A stretch of DNA of 64,000 nt from Dioscorea cayenensis subsp. rotundata (Eukaryota; Streptophyta; Magnoliopsida; Dioscoreales; Dioscoreaceae): assembly GCF_009730915.1 (NCBI RefSeq), contig NC_052482.1:21375912-21439911 (forward strand). The letters run 5' to 3'. How positions within the stretch are numbered: position 1 is the stretch's first letter; each line of letters begins with the position of its first letter. Of the stretch, positions 12,891-22,991 are shown piece by piece. The notes under the pieces were generated by a model, which saw nothing but the letters and a program-made list of their open reading frames with translations, made no database searches and was not told the origin of the DNA. The position numbers were made by a program, and so were the translations under genes.

Positions 12891-14535
12891 AAAGTACCTT
12901 GTGATTTACCTTTTTATCAATTTGAGACTTGTGGTTTGAGTTGTAACATTTTAGTACTTTGTAGTCTTAACCGTTTGCAAAAAGGTTCCAAAACGCTCAA
13001 CTCTGTTAATTTTTGTTGATGTGGTATAAAATTGTACCTGAATTTATCTTTTTTCTCTGGTATAATTCTCTAAACAATCCATCTACTTTTTCAAACTTAT
13101 CATTTTAGGCCTTTTACTTTGAACTGTAACCTTTTGGTTCCTCTACAATTTTAATTTAGCCATGTCAATCCCTCTAAACCCTAAACCTTAACTCTAAACT
13201 CTAATGATTGATCGTACCCTTACCTGGTTGGCATGGAGATGTCAAGTTGCCAATTTTTTTTTTTTCCGGAAAGAGTTTCAATTTGTAGTTACAATCAAGG
13301 ATTTTCCCTACAAAGTAATTAGCAGCTTATGTTGTTCAATTGCAGTTAAACAAAAAACAAATGAAATCATAAAGGTAAATTCAAAATTATAAAACATGAA
13401 CTTGTGTACTGCGGTATATGTCTGTCCTTTGATATCTCTTTGTATGGTGATGCTTGATTCAATTTTTTTTTTTTTATACAAAACCAACAAGCATATATTA
13501 ATCTCTATGATGAGTGAGCTATTGGTTCAAATGCACCTGCCAAGGGTTGTGTGCACGTGAGTTATTGTCTCAAACGCACTCTCATTTTGTGGGCACACTT
13601 GAGTGGGGGTGCAACATCGCCCGTGAGTTAATCCCTCCAACAAGTGAGTGAGAATTGAACCTCATTATTTTGTAGGTCACACGAAAAACTCATGTTAGTA
13701 CCTTTAACCACTTGCACCAAATGTGTTCAATGAGAAATATTTTGCATGCCACACAACGGATCCATATTAGTGTTTTTAACCCATGACGGTGCCTTCGTTT
13801 CAAATTTGTTCATGTTAAACAAAATGTGGAAAAGAAATGAGGAGATAAAATTAAAGTTGTTGGTTTGTCTTTTAAAAAAAATGATTTTTATTCACACACT
13901 CGCATAACTTAATGAACAAGTGCAAATGCAGGGATCTCGACTTGTAACTGTCATGGTTCGAAGTTTGATTAAAGTGGGGATGGACTGGATTACCAAGCAA
14001 ATTTATTCAATTCAAACACAGGATTCAAATTACTTTAAGCTGCACATAGCAAATGTTGGGCCCAAGAAGAAGGCGATCAAGATATTTAGGTAAAATATTG
14101 ACATCAACCCTGAATTCTTCAGTGCTAAATTGCATAGATGAGAGAATGAATAATCGGACATTTGAACACGTTGCGCTCAGACAGCCTTTTCTCCCTATGC
14201 GTCCATAGCCCATTTATAAATGATAGAACTTCAAGTCATGCTTTTAATGTAATTGAAGATTTGCAATTGTAACATAATAGCTTCGATGTAAATATGCATA
14301 ACATAACGAGGAAGAACTCGTTACATCTAAGAATAACAAATTTATGTGGTTGTCAATATGGTTTCTTTCCAAGTTGGAAATTATTGGTTTAATTCTTATC
14401 TCAACGATTGCTAAAGACCTGACAAATTAATATCGAGGACGACTTTGAGGCTTGGAAGCAGGATTGGATTGGTACTCTCAAATACAAACAAACTCTGACA
14501 GAAAAGGATACGTCAACGAAGCTGCGAGGTCCGAC
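12891..14535. other. Intergenic repeat-derived DNA downstream of CYP86A
   Basis: No gene can be supported. 13170-13203 holds a few degenerate telomere-like units. 13505-13720 reads as an old dispersed repeat with internal near-duplicated phrases (caaatgcacctgccaaggg / caaacgcactctc). 13865-13900 and 13253-13265 are poly-A/T runs suggesting retroposon tails. Confidence 0.4.
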
Positions 14536-16170
14536 TCACGCTGCAGCAGCGGTAGGCATGGGAAGAAGGGTAGTGAGATCAGGACCAGAGCAATACATAA
14601 AGTCATGCAGGTCCCTTGATTGTACATAGACTCGGAGGCCGTTCTTCATGAAGAGGGTGAGTGACATTTTCTGCTGGACCCTATGGCCCGGCATCAGCTC
14701 AAGGCGGTGACGCAACAACACTGAGGATGCAATTGCCTTCATTTGAAGGTAAGCTAAATCCTTGCCCAAGCACGTCCTCGGACCAGCATTGAACGCCACG
14801 AATTTGTATGCATCTTTTGCAGGCTCAAACCTACCACCTTCCGGGGTTAGCCATCTTTCTGGTCGGAATTCCATGCAGTCCTTCCCCCATATCGTCTCCA
14901 ACCTGCCGACCGAGTAAATGGAATATGTAATTGTGGACCCCGCTGGCACTCGCGTACCGTCTGGTAGTACGTCATCCGCCACAACGTACTTGGAGTCTTG
15001 TGGAACCGATGGATAAAGACGCAGCGTCTCAGCTAACGCTGCTTTGAGATAGACCAGCTGCTCCAACTCTTCAAACACCAATGGCTCCTCAACCCACCGT
15101 CGTGTATCCTCCCCCCTGGTCTCCCGCAGGACCGATGTTATCTCTTTGACTATCTTCCTCTCGATGTCGGGTCGCTGCATGACAATCCAGAAGAACCAGC
15201 TGAGGGCGACAGAGGAGGTGTCCCTTCCGGCGAGCACAAAGTTTAGAGCGATCCACTGAAGTACGGAAGACGAGAAGGCTTTGCCATTGCTGTCGCCCTT
15301 CTTGATGAAGCGGGATAGGAGGTCATCAGAAGGCCGATCCTTGCGAGCGGCAATGGCATCGGTTATGTAGTGTTCCACCACCTTGAGGCTTTTCCGGAGG
15401 TTCTGTTCGGCTCCCAGACCGAGCGCCTTCTTCAGCCGCCACATAAAGCTCGGGTACAGAAATCGTTGGAGCGTGGCTTCGGTGGCGGTGTCAAAGGCGG
15501 AGGCGAATGGATTGTCCGGTAGGTCTGGGGAAAGCGTCTCAGGATCCTTGCCGAAGGTGAGACCACAAATGTTGTCGAAGGTAAGTCGGAGCAAGAGATC
15601 CTGGAGGTCAACCACCGCCGAGCGCTGACAGTGGTCTGCCAAAATGCACCAAAGCCGGGTCTTGATGGCGCGATTGGCCCAACGGGTCATGGCTTGCCGG
15701 AGCGTTCGGGTGGTGAACTCGAGGGCCGCCGTTTTACGCTGGATGAGCCATGTTTCACCATCAGAGTTGAAGATCCCCTGCCCCAGCAAGTCGTGGAAGG
15801 CAGACTGCCAAACGGGGCCCTTGGGATAGTTCTCAAAGCGCGTGCGAAGCACATGCTCCAAATTCCTCGGGTTGCACGTCACCGTAACTAGGCCGTGGCG
15901 GCGGGCCAGCACCGGGACGGGGAGTATGCATGTCTGATAAGTGGCGGCGACACCTGTGGACCGGAGGTTGTCCGCTATCCAATCATGCATTCGCTTGCGA
16001 TTGTGGATGAGACCTGGAAGACTCCCCAAGAGGGGCCACATTTTCGGACCCGTCAGCTTCCGGGTCAGCACCCAGAACCAAATCAGGTAAGCCGACGTCA
16101 CAGCCACCAATAAGGTGGCCACTAATATCTTAAATGAGGTGTTTTCTCGTGCCTCAATACCGATCGCCAT
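14536..16170 (-). CDS. CYP86A: Cytochrome P450, CYP86A subfamily fatty-acid omega-hydroxylase
   Basis: A 544-residue single-exon P450. It has an N-terminal membrane anchor (about residues 13-35), the '[10 protein letters not shown]' hinge (45-54), the I-helix oxygen-binding motif AGRDTS (314-319), ETLR of the K helix (381-384), PERW (437-440) and the haem loop [10 protein letters not shown] with the thiolate Cys at 467, so all catalytic landmarks are present. The stretches '[10 protein letters not shown]', 'NYPKGPVWQ' and '[20 protein letters not shown]' are typical of CYP86A. Family members sit in the ER and hydroxylate the terminal carbon of C12-C18 fatty acids to make cutin or suberin monomers. 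Length is normal for the family (about 520-555). The start is the first Met before the anchor. Which CYP86A member this is, and its tissue, cannot be told. Confidence 0.95.
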   Translation of the reverse strand: MAIGIEARENTSFKILVATLLVAVTSAYLIWFWVLTRKLTGPKMWPLLGSLPGLIHNRKRMHDWIADNLRSTGVAATYQTCILPVPVLARRHGLVTVTCNPRNLEHVLRTRFENYPKGPVWQSAFHDLLGQGIFNSDGETWLIQRKTAALEFTTRTLRQAMTRWANRAIKTRLWCILADHCQRSAVVDLQDLLLRLTFDNICGLTFGKDPETLSPDLPDNPFASAFDTATEATLQRFLYPSFMWRLKKALGLGAEQNLRKSLKVVEHYITDAIAARKDRPSDDLLSRFIKKGDSNGKAFSSSVLQWIALNFVLAGRDTSSVALSWFFWIVMQRPDIERKIVKEITSVLRETRGEDTRRWVEEPLVFEELEQLVYLKAALAETLRLYPSVPQDSKYVVADDVLPDGTRVPAGSTITYSIYSVGRLETIWGKDCMEFRPERWLTPEGGRFEPAKDAYKFVAFNAGPRTCLGKDLAYLQMKAIASSVLLRHRLELMPGHRVQQKMSLTLFMKNGLRVYVQSRDLHDFMYCSGPDLTTLLPMPTAAAA

Positions 16171-16370
16171 TAGGAACTCCGGTGCGCTTCACGAAGAGGA
16201 TAGTTTGTAATTGGATGTCAGATCTGTGGTTATTATAAGCATGAGTGGCGAACCCATAGACAAGAGGGAGAAAATTTGTGTGAGTGACGCTGGAAAGAGT
16301 TGTTGGGCAAGGGGAGGAAAGTTGCTGGTTAGCGTTTCTTGTTGAGCGGTGCATAAGAAATTAAATGCTT
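16171..16370 (-). promoter_or_regulatory. Probable CYP86A core promoter and 5' leader
   Basis: Directly upstream of the CYP86A start (read on the minus strand) is a TATA-like TTATAAT at about 16229-16236, some 60 bp before the ATG, which leaves room for a leader of about 30 bases. This is inference from position and motif only. Confidence 0.35.
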
Positions 16371-17520
16371 GTGTTCTGGTGTTTACTCACTGTTGAGTGA
16401 GCCTCTTCCAATAAACCCGCAACAAAGACTAGTAGTACTGTTCTTGACAGGTGGATCATACAGCTGCCTTAGCCTGCGTAAAGGCTATCTTTCGCTCCAA
16501 ATTCCAGCCTAATTGCTCTTCCCTTTTATTTTATTACTCAAACATGCAATTCTCTCTTGATAAAGTTGCACCCTTGGTCAAGTAACCTTTTTCTTCCTCT
16601 AGTCCTTCATTTGAATGGGAGCGAAAGGTTGGCAGGAGACGTTAGGAAAAGTGAAATAGTGAACCTTCCAAAATAGTAGACAACATTTTATTTATATTTG
16701 GTGTATTGATAACAACGTGACGGATGAGGGATAGGTTCAATTAGCACGTCTGATGGAATCAAAGTTAGCGTGAAAATGAGAGTGCAATAAGTATTGAAAT
16801 AATTTTTAATATTTAGACATGGGCATTTCATGTTCAATATCACTCTTGAAAACCAAAAAAATGATCACATTTTACCTAAAAATGATCACATATTTCTAGT
16901 TTGCCCCTAGCTGAACGTCTTTGGAATTTCTTTACCTAAGTGTTTAGGCTTCCTAGATCGTTTAGTACTCTATAAAAGTTGTACAACACTATAAGAGCTA
17001 TAGGGTTTGTGGAGACCACGACTTTCTCCAACAACCGGGAATCTTTTGGCTGGGCCATAAACTGGAATTTATGACTAGATAAGATTATTTGTATTTTCCA
17101 TAATAAATATGCTATGTGCTTTGATATCATTATAAAAATTATTCACATGTTCCTATCATAGATTAATACAACTCCTGAAACAAAAAAGAAGAAACCGGAA
17201 AACTAGTGTGATAACAAAGCATAGCTTGAAGCCTTGAAGTTTTAGGACATAACATCTGCGACAAGCGAGTTGCTGAAAGGATAGACTAGTGGGAGCTAGC
17301 TTGGCCAGGCTGGGTCCAGCTTCTTTTCACCTCTGAAGGTCTTGGTGTTATATTATGTTTTCTTTCAATTTGGTCCTATGTTAATTATGTTTTTACTTGG
17401 TCTTTTTTTAGTTTATTTTTTAAATTTATTTACTTGTACTTTGTTATTTTTATGAATGAATATGGTTTATACAATTTTTTTCAAAAAAAAAATTGAAGAA
17501 ACAACTAATAATTTTATTAA
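16371..17520. other. Intergenic DNA upstream of CYP86A
   Basis: No supported gene. 17290-17500 is T-rich and ends with a variant of the 'ggtttatcca' phrase and poly-A, so it may be a very old L1 LINE 3' tail like the clearer ones at 22300-22535 and 43730-43935. Confidence 0.35.
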
Positions 17521-17521
17521 T

Positions 17522-17655
17522 TGTACACAAATGAGGTTTTGACAAATTAGTGGCAAACACCTTTTTATTTTTTTTGTATTGTGCTTGAGAGGTTTTAAAC
17601 TCAAGACCTTTCAAAGATAAGCAAGGTAGAACACCACTAGACTATGCCTTGATTC
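17522..17655 (-). mobile_element. tRNA-derived SINE copy 1 (minus)
   Basis: Read on the minus strand: an A-box-like TAGTCTAGTGG, then about 40 bp later a B-box-like GGTCTTGAGTTTAAAACC, then an A-rich tail, the spacing of an RNA polymerase III internal promoter. A second copy in the opposite orientation lies at 48080-48215 and shares the A box, B box, A-rich segment and the phrase 'gccactaattt'. Two dispersed copies plus pol III boxes support a SINE family. Confidence 0.65.
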
Positions 17656-17699
17656 CTAAAATAGTTCTTTTTTTCATCCATTGAGGCAATTTAATGTGT

Positions 17700-18015
17700 A
17701 TATATATATATTCTCTACTGTCTCATTTTAGAAATTTTCTTAGAACCTTTTTACTTTTCTATTTTTAAAAATCTTTTCAAACATTAAATGTTGTTTTTCC
17801 AAATTTACTCTTTATATTTAATTAATATACTTTTACAACTTCTAATAAATTTATTCAACTACACATTTTGAAAAAAAAATATTTTAAATAAAGATAATCT
17901 TGGAAAGTTAATATTATTTTTATAAATTCTATATTACCAACTCATTTAACCAATTTTTTAATCCATGTGATTTTGCCAAAATAGACAAATAAAAGTGACT
18001 GAAGAAGGTATTTAA
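17700..18015. mobile_element. MITE copy, same family as the pair at 29400-30045
   Basis: Shares the ordered blocks 'cattaaatgttgtttttc', 'tttatatttaattaatatac', 'aactacacattttg', 'ttggaaagttaatatt' and 'atccatgtgattt' with the two tandem copies at 29430-30045. It is about 300 bp, AT-rich and non-coding. The tandem copies carry a 'tactccctccagtc' end, as in the Stowaway-like elements common in plants. Confidence 0.65.
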
Positions 18016-18119
18016 CAAAGTGGGCAAACCATGTATTAGAAGTGTGTGACCTATTAGAAATTAATTATTCGGTTCAGGTATATTAGGGATTAGATTATAA
18101 ATACACTCCTATAATTAGT

Positions 18120-18640
18120 TTTTTTTTTTTACACCATTATTTCTCGTACGTTTTGAGCAATGGTAAATAAATGTCCCAGTCAGACAGTGGAACCACTACC
18201 AAAGGCTCTTTGATGATAGTTAAATGGTGGGTAAATTTTTTGATAGAACATCAAACTATGACCTTTTTTTTATTTTGAGTTTTAACTTTAATTTGAATTA
18301 AAATGATTACCGAACATCAATTTTGTTTCACCAAAGGATTATCCAACAGATTTTGGCCAATTTTTTTATTATGTGATGTCAGAAATTCTTTGTTAGTTGG
18401 TGAGATAGAATTATCAACTTAGCTAAAGAGAATTTTTTGCATGTATATTATTAAATATGAAACCTGAATCTCTCATGTGACCATTCAGTGAAACAAAATT
18501 GAAATCTGGATAATCATTTTGATTCAAATTGAAGTTTGGACCCCAAAATAAAAGAGTGTCATAATTTGATGCTCTATCAAAAAATCTAAGTGTTAAATGG
18601 TGTTCCACTTTTAATGGGATAAAAATAATCTAAACTAAGA
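18120..18640. mobile_element. Foldback element with about 140-bp inverted arms
   Basis: The arm at 18188-18334 matches the reverse complement of 18483-18611 over most of its length. Shared blocks include 'tttttgatagaacatcaaa', 'tttgaattaaaatgatta' and 'caattttgtttcac'. The loop of about 150 bp is AT-rich. This is the structure of a foldback or MITE-type element. No clear target duplication was identified. Confidence 0.7.
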
Positions 18641-18770
18641 AAGCAGGTGCAATTTAAAAATATATGCAGGTTGTATATTTTACTCAGCAATACCTAAATC
18701 CTTTACTAGTGACATTTGCTTGCTTTTGATTTTTTTTTTTTTTTGGGAGTAGTTCCACACCACCATTCTC

Positions 18771-18848
18771 ACTGACAAAGTCGACAAATGACAAAGCAAA
18801 AGACTCCGTACCATTTGTCTTTTGTTTTCTCACTTGTCGACTTTATCA
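18771..18848. repeat. Imperfect hairpin
   Basis: 'gacaaagtcgacaa' near 18773 pairs with 'cttgtcgactttatc' near 18834, and the inner 'caaagcaaaaga' pairs with 'tcttttgttttc'. It is a compact, imperfect stem of about 30 bp per side. It may be a small MITE or a transposon footprint; function unknown. Confidence 0.5.
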
Positions 18849-19192
18849 AAAAAATAAAAAGTTTTTTGATATTTTTATTTTTAGTATATATATTATTGTT
18901 TCTTTTATTATTTCTATATATATATATATATATATATTTTGTATCCTATACCATTTGAATATTTTTTTTATTAAATATATCTGATGTATTTATTTGTATA
19001 TATTGTGTAAATAAGCTTATATATTTAAAGTTATACATAAATAAATAAATAGATTTACTACATCAACATTATTAAAATAAAAAAAAATCATAAATCGTGC
19101 ATCATTAGTGCGGACATACATAGTAGCATTTCTTTAATACTATCATTTATGTCGAGGAGTGAAAATCATAAAGTCTGGATTTAGGGATGCAT
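18849..19192. other. AT-rich spacer with TA microsatellite
   Basis: Long AT stretch including a TA repeat at 18917-18938. Nothing coding is visible. Confidence 0.5.
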
Positions 19193-19442
19193 AAGGCTGC
19201 AATCGTGCCAAGCCGAGCATAGCTTTGAAGTGTTTGAGCTCCGCTCGACAGAATTAACTACAGACTCGAGCTCGACTCGAGATAATAAAATTAAGCTCAA
19301 GCTCGGCTCGAGAAAAACTCATTTATGCTATAAACGAGACTTGAGCTCGGCTCAAAAGAAGTTTATTTATAATAGAAAACGAGCCGAACTCGAGCTCGAC
19401 TCGTTAATGAGCTTGTTAAGCTCATTTAATCATATTTTATAA
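19193..19442. mobile_element. hAT element left arm (GAGCTCG-type subterminal repeats), truncated
   Basis: Starts TAAGGCTGCAATCGTGCC AA, which aligns with the TAGGGCTGTAAACGAGCC end of the complete hAT at 59837-60718. It continues with dense GAGCTCG/GAGCCGAGC motifs to about 19430. No matching right end or target duplication was found, so this is a truncated relative. Confidence 0.65.
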
Positions 19443-19768
19443 ATTGGTTTATAACTTTATATATCATAAAATTTTATATTTTTTAAAAAATATTTGTGAA
19501 AATTATTGTTTGACCTAATAATTTTTTGTTTTCAGTTTTTTTAAAATACACAATAGTTAATGTATCCAAAACTCCAAATATGCTTTTATTTTTAAAAAAT
19601 GACAAGAAAATAAAAACAAAACAAAAGTAAAACAAAAAGTAAAAACAAAAAAAAAAAAAAATGAAACGAAAACGATTACATTAGTACATGAGTACAAACA
19701 ATGAAGATCACTTGTCACTTCAATGAAGATCACTTGTCACTCACAAAAATGAAACGAAAGAGATAAAC
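19443..19768. other. AT-rich spacer with scrambled LTR scraps
   Basis: A-rich DNA. At 19688-19740 the phrase 'caatgaagatcacttgtcac' occurs twice in direct order and resembles material in the adjacent LTR (20700-20735), suggesting a local rearrangement at the broken LTR end. Confidence 0.45.
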
Positions 19769-21612
19769 AATCCACTAAGAGGCTGTTTGGTTACCTGCAA
19801 CTAGTTGTAAGTAGCTGTAATATAACTGGTTTTACATGTAAAAACATGCTTTGGTTTTGTTGTTAAATCGCTTTTATATGTAAAGCAGTTTTTGCAGCTT
19901 TTGTGTACTTTTCATGATTTCAACTTACGAAAAAATTTTCTCTGTAAGTTGAAATGCAATCAAAAACATTTGAGTTAAAAATCACCATTCTTCACTCTCC
20001 AAATTATGTATTAAAAAGAAATTGAAAACTTACATGTAATCAATTGTTAATATAATTAAACTTATACTTATTTATATTTTATTAAATTTATTTATTTTTA
20101 TTTAAAATAAACCAATTTGTATTTAATTTTAATTAAAACAATATTTTTTTTATATAAAATTAAAGAATTTTATATATTTTTAATTTAATAAAATTATTAT
20201 TAAGTTAATTAATTAATTAATTTACATTAGTGTTAAGAGTAGATGGGGAGAGTTAAATTAATTATTTAGAGTTAGTGTTTAATTATTTAAGTTTCTTATT
20301 ATTATTTGGCTTAGTTATTTGAGTTTCTGATTATTATTTTTAAATGTAATAAATACTTTATTAAATCATTTAATTAATTTAAAAATTAAATTAAATTAAA
20401 TTAATTATTTTAGTTTAAATTATTTTTTTAAAATGCATTAAATAATTAATAATAATACAGTATATTGGGGTAATCTCACCCCCTCTACTTACATGGTGAC
20501 CATATCTTCGAACTTACATCAAACCAAACAAATTAAAAGTAATGCAAACGATTTTTCGATTCATGATGAAACCAAACAAGAGATGAAGTAAATAGAACTA
20601 CAGCATTTTCACTTACACTAGTAATTTCACTTACATGTAATTTCACTTACAGACAACCAAACAGCCCCTAAAAGAGGTAAAAATACATGAGTATAAACAA
20701 TTGTCACTCACACTCTCAAACAATGAAGATCACTACCCTCTATAGATTGTCTAATGCTCACTCACTCTCCTCCAAGAGACAATTACAATCTACGAGCAAG
20801 GTAGCTTATATAGACGCATCAACGTCCCAAATATAGCTCATACCTCTTTTAGAATCTCCGCGGCTACTAATTAAAAACCTTCTGAAATTAGCTGTTGCAA
20901 CTCCTGTTGTAACATAAGTTGCAACATGGTCACGATCTGCGACTTGAGCGAGTTCCGTTACGTTGCAGGACGACCTCAAGACCCATCAACCTCCCGGTCA
21001 TGCTTAGTCCGAGTCGATGCGACCCAAATCTCCCGATCCCGATCGCCGGTGAACTAGCCTACCTCCTCAGTTCCTCATCACGCAGTCCCCTCGCAAGGGG
21101 CGCATGTTCTTGTGCGTCTTCATGGAACTTGCCAAACTTAGTCTTCAATTCACATAAATTTGGTCTTCAAAGATTCTCCAAATTTGATCTTCAATTCACC
21201 CAAGTTTGGTCTTCAAATCTTCCTAAGAATAGACTTCAATCAATCTTTATCAAGGATTCTTCAAATCATATCTTCCATTAGTCTTCATTCATACCATGAA
21301 TAGATATTTCTTCAATTAAGATGCACCATATTTAGTCTTCAATCAAATCACCTAAATATGGTCTTGATATGATCTTGTCTTCATGTTTCCAAGAATAATT
21401 CCACCAAGATCTTGAAGATAATTTCCTCCAAGTTATAGACATACTAAAAATAGCTCCACCAAGATCTTCAAGATAATTTGCCTTGCAAGCCAAGTCTTCA
21501 TGCCATGTCACCATGCTCTCCATGTCATCAATTTTGCCTTGTCACCATGGTTGCCACGTCATCTTGCCTTGGTGTCAAATCATGGCAATTAAATAGTGTG
21601 ATTGCACTAACA
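19769..21612 (-). mobile_element. Truncated copia-type LTR interrupted by a PIF/Harbinger MITE
   Basis: Outside the MITE this segment matches the complete solo LTR at 28084-29241 almost line for line ('gataaacaatccac', 'ctacgagcaaggtagc', 'tagacgcatcaacgtccc', 'tctcccgatcccgatcgcc', repeated 'agtcttcaat' phrases, end 'attgcactaaca'). The part corresponding to the first ~175 bases of the complete LTR is missing, so the copy is broken at 19769. The right side keeps the CTAACA end at 21612. By analogy with the complete copy the element points to the minus strand. Confidence 0.8.
19779..20668. mobile_element. PIF/Harbinger-type MITE, 890 bp
   Basis: Terminal inverted repeats GAGGCTGTTTGGTTACC (left) and GGGGCTGTTTGGTTGTC (right, reverse complement), flanked by the 3-bp duplication TAA (19776-19778 and 20669-20671), the target preference of PIF/Harbinger elements. 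The interior is AT-rich and non-coding. The paralogous LTR at about 28258-28280 shows the uninterrupted sequence with a single TAA, which confirms the ends and the direction of the event. Confidence 0.9.
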
Positions 21613-21630
21613 ATTATTATTATTATTATT

Positions 21631-22078
21631 TGGAAAAAAATTACTTTTAACCCCTTGAAAGTTTCAAAATTTCTCAAATATCTCCTTTGACATATGAATT
21701 TTCTAGACAATTCCTTCTTTTTCGGTACACTTTTTTTTCCATCACTACAACTTATTTCGTCAATTTATTCAATCTTATAATATGTACTTCCCGCTTAATA
21801 ATTATTGTTTTTATTTAGAATTACGTGTTTATGTGTAACCACATAAATTTTCACTTAATATGTTACATTTTCGTTTAATATTTGTTTTTCTAGTTGATAT
21901 TATGTGTTTCCGCTTAAAAAGCTGAGGGTCATTCTTGTGATTTCAACTAGCTTTATGTCAGAGTTACTTAAAAATAAACTGTTAGAAAAAGAAAAATCCT
22001 TTTGAGAATATCCAAATTTAGAAAGACCAATTGTGCATAAAGAAAACTTACAAGAAGTTTTTGGTAATTACTATTTTT
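21631..22078. mobile_element. Small non-autonomous Mutator-like element related to the 56-63 kb element
   Basis: The left end (GGAAAAAAATTACTTTTAAC ... 'tttcaaaatttctcaaat' ... 'tctcc') matches the inward reading of the right end of the large Ulp1-bearing element near 63126 (GGAAAATTACTG ... 'ttttcaaaacttctcaaa' ... 'atcctcc'). The right end near 22078 reads inward 'taattaccaaaaacttcttg' and pairs loosely with the left end. The middle (21780-21920) has five or more CGTTTAA/GCTTAA motifs at 20-45 bp spacing, like the large element. No coding frame. The exact target duplication is unclear. Confidence 0.6.
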
Positions 22079-22299
22079 GAAATCTGGTAATATACATCAA
22101 AACCAATATTACTCCAAGCATGCGCTCGCCATAACTTGATATTTAGCTCGCTTTTGCTGAAGATCCAGAGAAGATGGCTTGGTTCTTGGACTTCCATAGA
22201 ATGAATAAATCTCTAAGGAAAATGTAATATCATGTGACTAGCTGTTTTATGGCACAAAAGCTCCACAATCTAAATAACAAAAGGCTTTCAAAGCAAGAC

Positions 22300-22537
22300 T
22301 GGTGGCGGAAAATTCTCTACAGCTATGTCACTTTCTTGTTTTTCGGCTTTTAGCGTTTTTTGGTTTTCACTTCTGGTGGTGTTTTGTTTTGTTCCTGATT
22401 TCACTCCCAGTGGATTGTTCCGGTCATCTGTTGTTTGTGTCGTTTTTATTGCTTTTGTTTGTTTTTTTTAGCTTTTCTCATTGTATCCTATTTTTTTTCT
22501 TAATGCATTGTGGTTTATCCATTTAAAAAAAAAAATC
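22300..22537 (+). mobile_element. L1-type LINE 3' end fragment with poly-A
   Basis: T-rich 3' untranslated sequence ending 'tgtggtttatccattt' plus poly-A at 22525-22536. The same terminal phrase closes the L1 remnant at 42820-43935, which still has coding sequence, and appears inverted at 30395-30415 and 51270-51295. It is a 5'-truncated insertion without coding remains. Confidence 0.6.
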
Positions 22538-22774
22538 CCAAATAACAGAAGAGCTAGCGTAACTATTACTAATTTACTTGTTTCCGAACGGGCATTAATT
22601 CCTAAGGATAAAGTGAATTTTTTTGGGCATAGGGGCGGCTAGCATCCAACATTAATTTCTTGAATACACGATTACATTAATGATAATTTGAGATTCTGAA
22701 GCACCTGGAACATAGTTTGAGGCGACACAAACATATATTATGAACGGTGGGTTAATTCTATTTTGCACGCCCAA
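22538..22774. other. Short intergenic spacer
   Basis: Nothing recognisable between the LINE tail and the duplicated 3' end of the acyltransferase gene. Confidence 0.5.
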
Positions 22775-22991
22775 GCAAGGACAAATTTATACACAGGCAG
22801 TCAAAAGCCAAAAAGAACTTACAACAGACCCACCGTTCTTACTTCGACGAGTGCGCAGGAAGGATGGCATGTTGACAAATACACACCAAATTTATATACA
22901 GGAAGTTTATTAAAAGCCAAAAGAAACATACAACAGCTGACCCTCCGTACGTTCTTACTTGGAGGAGTGCACAGGAAGGATGGCATGCTGC
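22775..22991 (-). repeat. Tandem duplication of the acyltransferase gene's 3' end
   Basis: 22781-22871 and 22887-22987 are diverged direct copies. Both contain 'caaatttata', 'aaaagccaaaa', 'cgttcttactt' and the identical 'aggaaggatggcatg'. The inner copy holds the real last codons (…HAILPVHSSK, stop) and 3' UTR; the outer copy still reads HAILPAHSSK-stop on the minus strand. This looks like a leftover of a tandem gene duplication or unequal crossing-over. Confidence 0.8.

Noticed and set aside
13170-13203. Interstitial telomere array
   Set aside because: Only two or three degenerate CTAAACC units; also common in AT-rich plant leaders, so not enough to call.
15383-16113. Several plus-strand open frames
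   Set aside because: They lie opposite the CYP86A coding sequence and follow its codon bias; no independent domain.
22302-22526. 74-codon Phe/Leu-rich open frame resembling a membrane protein
   Set aside because: It is T-rich LINE 3' UTR; hydrophobic codons follow from poly-T composition.
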